Source of the DNA: Planctomycetota bacterium
GTDB taxonomy: Bacteria; Planctomycetota; Phycisphaerae; WQYP01; JAJZKY01
DNA length: 6,248 bases
Direction of reading: 5' to 3'
Assembly: GCA_021803885.1 (NCBI GenBank)
Contig: JAJZKY010000292.1
Coordinates: forward strand, 1 to 6,248
The notes beneath the pieces were generated by a model. The model ran no database searches. It was not told where the DNA came from and was given only the letters and a program-made list of their open reading frames with translations. This document shows positions 1-6,248 of the stretch, piece after piece. A program made the position numbers and the translations under genes. Every line of letters begins with the position of its first letter. The first letter of the stretch is position 1.

Positions 1-41
1 TATGTGCTCTCCTGATCTCCTGCTCCACTTTCACCTGTTCT

Positions 42-67
42 ATTTTTTCGCCTGCGGGCGAAAAAAT
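42..67. repeat. Perfect inverted repeat, 11-bp arms with 4-nt loop
   Basis: Positions 42-52 (ATTTTTTCGCC) are exactly complementary to 57-67 (GGCGAAAAAAT) around the loop TGCG. The GC pairs lie next to the loop and the A/T runs form the outer stem. A Rho-independent terminator would have a GC stem followed by a separate U-tract. Here the T-run is on the 5' arm and the A-run on the 3' arm for either strand, so the U-tract is base-paired rather than trailing. It could be a mobile-element end, a protein-binding palindrome or an mRNA hairpin. The repeat is certain from the sequence; its function is not. Confidence 0.6.
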
Positions 68-222
68 CGGGGCGACAAGACACCAATAGAACTTTTTGCG
101 CATGCCTGCACCGACATGAATATTTCTCTTATAGGATTGTGTTGAATGCATCCGCCGAGGCTGAGAGAAGCAGTTTCCGTGGCAAATCATACCGTATTCG
201 GCAGCGTGGTCGGTGTGCCAAC

Positions 223-408
223 GCCAAGGCCTTGGTTTTCTCGGTGGATGAAAAGAGTCAGATTCAAGCATTGGATCGCACGCAGATGGGATTACCGCTG
301 AAAAAAGGGCGTTGTGGCACTATGGCCCACGACTATAAGCGTCATGGCACCACCAGCTTGTTTGCTGCATTTAACATGCTCGACGGAAAAGCCATCGGCC
401 ATCCGCTG
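223..408 (+). pseudogene. IS630-family transposase, internal fragment (remnant)
   Basis: A reading frame is open from GTG 139 to 657, but only about 223-408 is recognisable. It encodes the highly conserved IS630 block around the first catalytic aspartate: [19 protein letters not shown], then a [11 protein letters not shown] segment, then [14 protein letters not shown] and a [12 protein letters not shown] end. The first catalytic Asp is in VDEKSQ (codon 247-249). The N-terminal helix-turn-helix half is missing upstream. After about 408 the similarity stops, so the second Asp, the NYGTHK-type segment and the final Glu region of the DDE domain are absent. The remaining C-terminal codons (Ala/Gly/Ser-rich) do not look like transposase. 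An intact family member is roughly 330-360 residues, so this cannot be functional. Just upstream, another frame reads VVGV, faintly like the VVGLYLNPP block that normally precedes this segment, which hints at an additional small deletion near 200-225. The family call rests on remembered family motifs and is strong. Confidence 0.85.
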
Positions 409-574
409 GAAAATGCCTATATTATACAACAATTAGACCCCGCCAAGAAAAATTGTCACGCCCTTGCCTCGGTGGCTTCCCTCGTCCCCGCTGGCTCCGC
501 CGGAGGTGGCGGGATGGCCATCACCGATGGCAGCCAACCCGGAGCAAGTGCCACACATTCTTGCCGTCATCGGA
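409..574. other. Unassigned stretch between IS630 remnant and GH-D-like gene
   Basis: This stretch lies between the end of recognisable IS630 similarity and the stop codon of the converging GH-D-like gene. I see no convincing gene on either strand. A short palindrome, GCCATC-ACC-GATGGC (517-531), is present but is not followed by a T-run on either strand. A TATAAT hexamer occurs on the minus strand near 420-427, but I found no good -35 element for it. The stretch is probably non-coding, or sequence brought in when the insertion element was broken. Confidence 0.4.
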
Positions 575-3019
575 TTAGGGGTGTAATAAGCGCACTGTTA
601 CTTCTTGCACTAGTTGGCCGTCAAGCCGTTTTATTTTGGCTCCAGTGGTCGGGTTGATGGTAATGCTGAACGCTCCCGTGGCCCGTGTATAGCGGGGGAA
701 TTCTGTGGACCCGCCGTACACGCGCACCGTGGGATCGAAGGCCGCGAATCCGCCAAGCGTTATGGTTCGCTCGCCTTTGGCAAACGCTACTGTCGCTGAG
801 AGCTGCTTTGGCTGATTGGCTAAATACGGTATGCGGGCCTTGCCAGTGCCAACATATTGCTGCAAATCTCCGATAAAGGCGATGCCGCTGGGACCGGTCG
901 CCGCACAGACATAGTACGAAGCCCGCTGTTTTCCCAAATTTCCGGTGAACTCCCCGCTGGCGGGTATTTGCACCACTTGGTGGGTGAAATAATTGTAGAT
1001 ATATACTGTGCCATGAAGTCCCATTTGCGATGGCGAGAATTGCACTTTTCGGTGATAATTGGCGATGATTTTGGAGTACGGGGTAATTGGCATAACATAG
1101 GCCGAATGGCCGACGCTCGGAATGCCGCCGTCGGCCACAGACCATTGTTTTCCCCCCAGATGGTAGGGCACATGCGTCATGTCCGCGCTATCAAATGCAA
1201 AGACATAAACCGTTCGCACACCGTTTTGTTCAGTGTAGGTACGGGCGATGATTGGTCGGCGCGGGTGCGTTATCTGATTGAGATAACTTTGGCCGGTGGG
1301 AACAAGAGGGACATCGGGTTTGACGATTACTCCATCGGCACGTACTGCGGGCGTAATATGCGTGCGGTTCTCATGGCCGCGTAAATCTCCAAACCCAACC
1401 ATTCCCGCTGAAAGTGTTTGCAGCAAAATATCATAACGACTGGTACTCAGACACGCATCCGTCCAAGGCCAGATTCCAACAGCACCGGCTAGGCGGGAGG
1501 TGAAAACAAACTCCCGCCAGCGCGGCTGGAAAAAAAAATCATTGCTGACTCGGCTGGTGGTAACGTTTGAATATTTGGCTGATTGCATGATTTCACATGG
1601 CTTGGGCATGCAATACATAATGCTTAGCCCGCGTCGGTTCATGGCCCTGGCCATACCACCGAAAAATTGATTTCCCCGGTTCAGGTGCCGGTCAAAATGC
1701 TCCTGCTTATAAACCAAATTCATCCAATCGTACTCCAATGCCACGGCCCCACGGGATTGCGAGTAGGCGGCAATGTGCTGCCACTGGCTTCGGGCTGTGC
1801 TGTACACGAATAATGGTATTCCCAACTCCTGATGGAAAGTCGTTAGCCCATGGGGAAACCAGACGCGATTGGCCGGGGTCGTGCCGTCAACGGAAAACAT
1901 CCCGTCTAATTGCAGGTAACGCACTGGAACCTTCCGCCGGTGTAGATATCTGATTTCGCCGAGAAGTGTGCCAGCGTAGCCGAGCTTGGGGTCGAAATGG
2001 CAGAAATACCCACAGCCGTTGCTGGTCCAATATCCGAGATAGCGCAAGGCCCAATCAGCTTCATTGGAAGGTCGGGTCTTCCCCGTGAAATGGGTTAGTG
2101 CATGGCCCCAGATAACCCATGCCGGATTGATGCCATGCGTGATAACCATCAGGCTGCTGATTCTATAATTTGCTGGCACAGCGGGGATTTTGGCGTTCAG
2201 ACCCACGGCGATATCGTTCAGGCCGTTGCCTTCCATCGTGGTAACGAGAAAATGGGAGGCCGGAGAAATAATGGCGGCATTGAGGTGGTCATCAAACAAT
2301 AGCCAAGGCGTTCCGGATTGACCGGCCCGAAACTGCGGAGGTGAGAAGCAATGATTGCCATAGCTGAATACGTGCATGCCCATCGGCACGGAGCTAAAAT
2401 CAGGGAAAGTAGTCCACGGATGATCTGTAGTCTGAAGAAATCGCATGGCCAATAACGCAGCAGGTTTGCGCACATACAATCGGACGCTGGCCCGCAACGT
2501 CAAGTTTGTTTTTAGCCGCCACTGGAAGGCCAAGCGTCGATACGCGCCGTTGTGGTCATGGCCGGATGAGATTTTGACCCGGGAAACCGCCGTCCCCACC
2601 GTTCCTTGAAAAGTCAGCGCGGGATCCGTGCTTTGCAGCTTGTACACACCAGAATGTGGGTTGAGTTTGAAACTGAGACGCCCCGCCCTAATCTGCACCG
2701 CCTGAACCGAATGGGCGAAACAGAACATCGCCAGCAGTACCGCCAAAAGCGCCCTAGCCGCAGTCCGCCATCCGGCGAGGTTTAGTTCGTTGGCAATCTG
2801 TACGGCCGTGCGATACCACCAGAGGCCGCACTGATCGCGTGAACTATTGCGGCGGTCGTTTCCAACGTGTTCGTCAAATCCGCGCACGCCGTGGTCTTCC
2901 GCTCGTTTGATTACCATAGCGAGGACGAGGCCATTTTCTGCAACAGTCGTTGCGTCCGAGTTGTCTGCGATGCCACCTGTACGCGATAAACCACGAAACA
3001 AAAAGACTAATGAGAACAT
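575..3019 (-). CDS. Secreted clan GH-D-like glycoside hydrolase (alpha-galactosidase/GH36-like), substrate unproven
   Basis: This gene encodes 814 residues from ATG 3019, numbered from there. A signal-peptide-like segment lies internally at about 83-107 (WRTAAR, then [15 protein letters not shown], then VQA before the likely cut). A beta-rich N-terminal domain follows at about 108-315. The TIM-barrel-like core at about 320-575 carries [10 protein letters not shown] (326-335), [10 protein letters not shown] (D372), ALEYDWMN (D431), MYCMPKP and SRVSNDFFF (D494). In clan GH-D (GH27, GH36) the nucleophile is an Asp after a barrel strand and the acid/base is a later Asp. By analogy I propose D431 as nucleophile and D494 as acid/base, with D372 binding substrate. 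The C-terminal part (about 590-814) looks like beta-sandwich domains. The predicted role is hydrolysis of an alpha-linked sugar outside the cytoplasm, possibly alpha-galactose, downstream of a rhamnosidase gene. ATG 3019 is chosen because AAAGGA sits six bases upstream. A TTG at 3097 would add 26 residues but has no such support. The roughly 82 residues before the signal segment are unusual. A distant GH31-like or raffinose-synthase-like protein is the main alternative. Confidence 0.72.
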   Translation of the reverse strand: MFSLVFLFRGLSRTGGIADNSDATTVAENGLVLAMVIKRAEDHGVRGFDEHVGNDRRNSSRDQCGLWWYRTAVQIANELNLAGWRTAARALLAVLLAMFCFAHSVQAVQIRAGRLSFKLNPHSGVYKLQSTDPALTFQGTVGTAVSRVKISSGHDHNGAYRRLAFQWRLKTNLTLRASVRLYVRKPAALLAMRFLQTTDHPWTTFPDFSSVPMGMHVFSYGNHCFSPPQFRAGQSGTPWLLFDDHLNAAIISPASHFLVTTMEGNGLNDIAVGLNAKIPAVPANYRISSLMVITHGINPAWVIWGHALTHFTGKTRPSNEADWALRYLGYWTSNGCGYFCHFDPKLGYAGTLLGEIRYLHRRKVPVRYLQLDGMFSVDGTTPANRVWFPHGLTTFHQELGIPLFVYSTARSQWQHIAAYSQSRGAVALEYDWMNLVYKQEHFDRHLNRGNQFFGGMARAMNRRGLSIMYCMPKPCEIMQSAKYSNVTTSRVSNDFFFQPRWREFVFTSRLAGAVGIWPWTDACLSTSRYDILLQTLSAGMVGFGDLRGHENRTHITPAVRADGVIVKPDVPLVPTGQSYLNQITHPRRPIIARTYTEQNGVRTVYVFAFDSADMTHVPYHLGGKQWSVADGGIPSVGHSAYVMPITPYSKIIANYHRKVQFSPSQMGLHGTVYIYNYFTHQVVQIPASGEFTGNLGKQRASYYVCAATGPSGIAFIGDLQQYVGTGKARIPYLANQPKQLSATVAFAKGERTITLGGFAAFDPTVRVYGGSTEFPRYTRATGAFSITINPTTGAKIKRLDGQLVQEVTVRLLHP

Positions 3020-3025
3020 ATCAAA

Positions 3026-3031
3026 TCCTTT
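3026..3031 (-). promoter_or_regulatory. Shine-Dalgarno site deciding the start of the GH-D-like gene
   Basis: Read on the minus strand this is AAAGGA, followed by the six-base spacer TTTGAT and then ATG at 3019. It is the best ribosome binding site near any in-frame start. The next in-frame candidates downstream, ATG at codon 35 and GTG at codon 45, also lie well before the signal-peptide-like segment. No in-frame ATG, GTG or TTG sits directly in front of that segment. Confidence 0.65.
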
Positions 3032-3081
3032 ATTATCCCAAATACTTCTTAACCGAACCTTCGCACTTTGGCACCAAAAGA

Positions 3082-3113
3082 AGGCTCTTGCGTTCAACCA
3101 AGCGCAAAAGCCT
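3082..3113 (-). terminator. Candidate Rho-independent terminator between the two glycosidase genes
   Basis: Arms 3082-3092 and 3103-3113 pair over 11 bp around a 10-nt loop. The single mismatch on the plus strand (C/A) becomes a G-U wobble in a minus-strand transcript, so the minus-strand RNA stem is continuous. Immediately after the stem the minus strand reads TTCTTTTGG, a short interrupted U-tract. The site is about 180 bases after the rhamnosidase stop codon and 60 bases before the GH-D-like start. It could end the rhamnosidase transcript or act as a leader hairpin. The U-tract is short and the stem only moderately GC-rich, so termination may be partial. Confidence 0.4.
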
Positions 3114-3124
3114 GCACCCTAAAC

Positions 3125-3291
3125 TCATGCGGGACTCAGCGGGTTGCTGCCTCGAACGGCAAGGCTCTTTACCAGGGCTCTCTCCACGCGCTGATTAGTT
3201 CGCCCAGATAGATCACCTGCCGCTGTATCCATTGATCCTCGGCGACACACCGCTTCACATCACCATGGTGCGGTATGCCTGCAATGCGGAC
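3125..3291 (-). pseudogene. Decayed transposase fragment, IS1634/IS4-like N-terminal region
   Basis: Read on the minus strand, 3270-3169 encodes a 33-residue peptide that includes RCVAEDQ and then QRQVIYLGELISAW (core codons 3225-3196), and ends at a TAA. A basic segment followed by QR-V-YLGE(I/L)N is typical, as I remember it, of the N-terminal part of large IS4-superfamily transposases such as the IS1634 type, where the usual text is close to RQVLYLGEIN. After a one-frame shift the reading continues as RALVKSLAV and more, to a TGA at 3127-3125, which resembles the AAW-KSIEV text that follows in such proteins. There is no start, no catalytic domain, and at least one frameshift, so this is a remnant of about 55 codons. 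It begins right after the rhamnosidase stop and in the same frame. Similarity to a transposase is likely; the exact family is less sure, because only a short block remains. Confidence 0.55.
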
Positions 3292-6216
3292 CTATTTTGA
3301 CAGCGGAGCGCTGAAATCGTACACCCCGGATTCCACATCATATATCGCCCGGTCATTGGCAAACGCCACAAATTTAATCCACGGCTTATTGGTGATTTTA
3401 TGGCCATTGAGCTTTACCGCGCTGGCCTGTGCGGTGGGGACTTCCACAGTCGCAAAGGTGTTGGCGGCAATCCGAACATGCCATTGGAACGTACCATCGG
3501 CCCTTATTTTCCAATCACTGACAATTTTACCATAGGGCGAGCGATGCCACGCCTTCACCCACGTCAGGCCGGGCATAGGGATGGGCCTCATGATAATGCG
3601 GCGAAATCCCGGATCAAGCGGGTCGCTGCTAATTCCGGCTACATCATTAAACAGCCAAGTCAGCATGTCCCCGATCAACATGACATGATCCTGCGAATTC
3701 ATGGCTGGATTGGCGGTGTTTCCGTTCCAGAGTTCCCATACCGTCGTGGCACCGTGTTTCACCATATATCCCCAGCCGGGATAGCTGGTCTTGTTAAGCA
3801 TGTTCCATGCCAGATTGGATTGGCCGATCTGGCTGAGCGTATTGAAAATCCATTGCATGCCGATAACACCAACTCCGACATGACCATGCTGCACATGATT
3901 CATCCGATACAGCAAACGGGCCACCACTTGGATGCGGCGATCGGCTGGAACAATTCCCACGGCCAACGGCAATATACACGCGGTATCCGAACCGTTTCCG
4001 TAGTAGTCCCTAGAAGCATTCCAAAGATACCGGTTAAAACCGCGGTAAAGATTTCTGGCTTCCGCCATCCAATGCCGCCGGTCAGCGGTTTTATGCAGCC
4101 ATTCGGCATAGCGGGCCATGAGACGCAAATCCTTGTAAAGCGTGGCCGTTGCCAGCAGGGGGCCGGGCGTCGCTCGGCGCGGATCGGCGGAATGAATATT
4201 CTTGGACGAACGAGCCGGTGAGCACCAATCTCCAAAGGTATCGGCACCTGTAATGCCATGGCGGACTTTCGTAAGCTGATAATTTATCCATTTACGCATG
4301 GCGGTGTAATGCGCTTGCAGTGGGCGGAGTTGGCCGTACTGGAGGTAAAGGGTGCCCGGCAAATAAATGAACGTGCTGGGCCAGGTGACATCGCCCGAGT
4401 AAATCGACCAATACGGAGGATTCACATCCGCAATGTTGCCGCTGGAATGCTGGGCATCCTGCATGTCCCAGAGCCACTTATCGAAGAATCGCTCGGTGTT
4501 GGCAACAAAGCTTTCGCTACGTGACTCCATACCGCGATCCCCCATCCACCCCTGACGTTCGTCGCGCTGGGGACAATCGGTAGGAATGGAATTATGATTA
4601 TTTTGAATGCTCCATCGGCAATTATGGACTATCTGATTAACCAGTTCGTCCGAACATGCAAAACCGCCGGTTTTGGGGAGATCGTCCACCACTTCCTCTC
4701 CTTCCAATGTGTGGAGCGTGGGAGTTCCCGGATAACCGGTTAATTCTACGAAGCGAAATCCGTGATAAGTAAAAATGGGATGCCAAGTAATGGGGCCTTT
4801 GCCATTCAGAATAAGTTCATCAGTTTGCGTAGCCGAGCGCAAATTAGCCACGTAAAGATGGATTCGCCCCTTGCCGCGCTTGGTGAGCTTGACGGTATAT
4901 TTCCCGTTACGATCCAAGCTTTCCCCGTAGCGGAGGAATATTTTGGTACCGGTGGGCGCGTTGGGCGCGGTGATCTGACACCATCCGACCATGTTCTGCC
5001 CCATGTCAAACATCCATTTGCCCGGCGCAACTTGGAGAATTTTCTTGGGGTGAATAATCCGTGTGATGCGGATGGGCTGGTTAAATTGCGATTGCAATAT
5101 GGCGGCCTTACCCGGACCCGGCACCATGGCGACACGTGACCATTGTGGCACGCTGAAATGATAACCTGGCCTATTCCATCCGGGCATCTCCAAGCGGGTG
5201 TCATAGACGTCTCCGTCATATACGTCGTCCGCCCGCAACGGCCCATTATCCGTCATTTGCCATGACCCATTCGTGACGATGTTGGCGGTGGTTCCATCGG
5301 CGTAGCGAATGTGCAGTCGCAACAACAGCATCGGCGTACCAAAACTCACCGACGGCAAAGGCTGATGGACACGCGGTGCATAAAATCGCCCGTCGCCCAA
5401 GATCACACCCATTACGTTGCTTCCCTGCCGCAACTGTCGGGTCACGTTATAGGCGCGGTAATACGCTCGCTTGGGGTACCAACTCAACGCCGGCGAAAGC
5501 TGGTCATGGCTGATACGTTCGCCGTTTACAAAAAGCCGACTATATCCCAAGCCGCACAGGTAAGCTACGGCCCGCTTGATCGGCTTTGGTGCCGTAAACT
5601 GCTTGCGCAAGTAGGTGGCCGGGAGCGCATCAACCGGGTGCCATCCGGCGGGGGCCGTCATCTCATAGTTGAAGACCTTGGCGCGGATGACCGGATGGAT
5701 CACATTCCGCGCGGAGGGTACCAGCCGTGTACCCTCGCCGATCCACTGCGCGTGTTTCCAGTTGGATCGTGCCAGCAAACCGACCTGCCATGTTGCCACC
5801 CGGCTCCAATCGCTCGCGGTGCCGGCTTGATTCCATACCCGCACTTTCCAGAAGCAGCGCTGGCGTGCGGTAAGAGCCGATCCGTCGTAACGGATATTAA
5901 TGGACTGAGCGGAAAGCACCTTGCCGGAATTCCATAGATTGCCATCGTTCCTTGCCAAGCGTTTTCGCGACGACGCCACCAAAACGTCATAAGCACTCTG
6001 GAACTCTCCGTGGCCGCGCCATGGCAACACCCATCCCAACTGCGGATGCACTGAGTTAATCGCTAACGGATTGCTCCTCAGTTGCGTCTGCAAATGCACT
6101 GGTGCGACGGTGGCATCGAGTTGAGCTGGTGTTCCGCCACGGTCCGTGCAGTCGGCCATGGACAACCCAACCAACGCCAATACTGCAATGGCGGACAATC
6201 TGAAGTGTTTGATCAT
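3292..6216 (-). CDS. Secreted alpha-L-rhamnosidase, glycoside hydrolase family 78
   Basis: The 974-residue protein hydrolyses terminal alpha-L-rhamnosides by the inverting GH78 mechanism. A signal peptide is clear: MIKHFR, a hydrophobic stretch to about residue 18, and a likely cut near SMA-DC. Cys23 is preceded by Asp, so it does not fit a lipobox. Domain order is an Ig/fibronectin-like domain (about 40-147, with NSVHPQLGW and CFWKVRVW), the rhamnosidase N-terminal beta domain (about 200-375, with LFVNGERI and VMGVILGDGRFY), a beta-sandwich (about 380-500, with MFDMGQNMVGW), the (alpha/alpha)6 catalytic barrel (about 505-858) and a C-terminal beta domain (about 862-935). Catalytic residues are intact in PTDCPQRDERQGWMGD: D547, general acid E553, W557 and D560. 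Their spacing matches characterised GH78 enzymes as I recall it. E828 in WELWNG is the probable general base. The ATG at 6216 is preceded at ten bases by AGGGA (6227-6231), a slightly distant ribosome binding site. Substrates could be rhamnogalacturonan side chains, flavonoid glycosides or bacterial polysaccharides; the sequence does not say which. The length is normal for the family and I see no damage. Confidence 0.96.
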   Translation of the reverse strand: MIKHFRLSAIAVLALVGLSMADCTDRGGTPAQLDATVAPVHLQTQLRSNPLAINSVHPQLGWVLPWRGHGEFQSAYDVLVASSRKRLARNDGNLWNSGKVLSAQSINIRYDGSALTARQRCFWKVRVWNQAGTASDWSRVATWQVGLLARSNWKHAQWIGEGTRLVPSARNVIHPVIRAKVFNYEMTAPAGWHPVDALPATYLRKQFTAPKPIKRAVAYLCGLGYSRLFVNGERISHDQLSPALSWYPKRAYYRAYNVTRQLRQGSNVMGVILGDGRFYAPRVHQPLPSVSFGTPMLLLRLHIRYADGTTANIVTNGSWQMTDNGPLRADDVYDGDVYDTRLEMPGWNRPGYHFSVPQWSRVAMVPGPGKAAILQSQFNQPIRITRIIHPKKILQVAPGKWMFDMGQNMVGWCQITAPNAPTGTKIFLRYGESLDRNGKYTVKLTKRGKGRIHLYVANLRSATQTDELILNGKGPITWHPIFTYHGFRFVELTGYPGTPTLHTLEGEEVVDDLPKTGGFACSDELVNQIVHNCRWSIQNNHNSIPTDCPQRDERQGWMGDRGMESRSESFVANTERFFDKWLWDMQDAQHSSGNIADVNPPYWSIYSGDVTWPSTFIYLPGTLYLQYGQLRPLQAHYTAMRKWINYQLTKVRHGITGADTFGDWCSPARSSKNIHSADPRRATPGPLLATATLYKDLRLMARYAEWLHKTADRRHWMAEARNLYRGFNRYLWNASRDYYGNGSDTACILPLAVGIVPADRRIQVVARLLYRMNHVQHGHVGVGVIGMQWIFNTLSQIGQSNLAWNMLNKTSYPGWGYMVKHGATTVWELWNGNTANPAMNSQDHVMLIGDMLTWLFNDVAGISSDPLDPGFRRIIMRPIPMPGLTWVKAWHRSPYGKIVSDWKIRADGTFQWHVRIAANTFATVEVPTAQASAVKLNGHKITNKPWIKFVAFANDRAIYDVESGVYDFSAPLSK

Positions 6217-6248
6217 TGCTACAAAATCCCTACAAGAGACCCCCCGGC

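Noticed and set aside
2..103. Minus-strand open frame running off the left edge ([20 protein letters not shown] and onward, 34 codons)
   Set aside because: It has a start codon and a basic then hydrophobic beginning, but it is short, passes through the palindrome, and has no recognisable similarity or strong ribosome binding site. It could only be judged with sequence to the left.
515..536. Palindrome (GCCATC-ACC-GATGGC plus outer TGG/CCA) as a terminator for the GH-D-like gene
   Set aside because: The stem is short and bulged, and no U-tract follows on either strand.
3097..3099. TTG at 3097 as the start of the GH-D-like gene, giving 840 residues
   Set aside because: It is a weak start codon lying in the loop of the intergenic hairpin. 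The ATG at 3019 has an AAAGGA site at ideal distance.
2847..3122. Plus-strand frame (91 codons) opposite the N-terminus of the GH-D-like gene
   Set aside because: I considered whether this strand carries the real gene, given the odd extension opposite. It has no recognisable motif and runs through the ribosome binding site and hairpin of the minus-strand gene.
3400..4221. Long plus-strand open frame (273 codons) opposite the rhamnosidase
   Set aside because: It is the antisense of a clear GH78 catalytic domain, with low-complexity His/Arg/Gly/Pro-rich text and no family motif. The same applies to the plus-strand frames at 5311-5937, 4762-5139 and 857-1384.
6234..6248. Right-edge C-run as a structural or regulatory element upstream of the rhamnosidase
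   Set aside because: Only about 30 bases of upstream sequence are present, too few to support a promoter or operator.

Overview
The window is about 6.2 kb of bacterial DNA. It is dominated by two large leftward-reading (minus strand) genes for exported carbohydrate-active enzymes, with mobile-element debris around them. I recognise no housekeeping gene, rRNA or tRNA that would fix the host. Moderate GC, long secreted glycosidases and decayed insertion sequences suit a plant-polysaccharide degrader, for example in the Planctomycetota/Verrucomicrobiota group or the Acidobacteriota. That placement is a guess.

Layout from left to right. Positions 1-138 hold no convincing gene but contain a perfect 11-bp inverted repeat (42-67). 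Positions 139-657 are open on the plus strand, but only the middle (about 223-408) is recognisable: an internal piece of an IS630-family transposase that has lost its DNA-binding domain and most of its catalytic core. Positions 409-574 hold nothing I can name. A minus-strand gene (575-3019) encodes a secreted protein resembling glycoside hydrolases of clan GH-D (the GH27/GH36 alpha-galactosidase type), with an odd N-terminus. A 272-bp gap (3020-3291) holds a decayed piece of a second transposase, a terminator-like hairpin and the ribosome binding site of the GH-D-like gene. The rest (3292-6216, minus strand) is a full-length GH78 alpha-L-rhamnosidase with a signal peptide and all the expected catalytic acidic residues.

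How the genes may work together: GH78 enzymes release terminal alpha-L-rhamnose from pectic side chains, glycosylated plant metabolites or microbial polysaccharides. A GH-D-like enzyme would remove an alpha-linked sugar such as galactose. Placed in tandem and both exported, they look like part of a locus for stripping decorated plant or exopolysaccharide glycans. The insertion scar and possible terminator between them suggest that they are no longer, or only partly, co-transcribed. I see no defence system, CRISPR array or obviously new multi-gene system. The most unusual points are the poorly classified GH-D-like protein, its extended N-terminus, and the transposase scar beginning immediately after the rhamnosidase stop codon.
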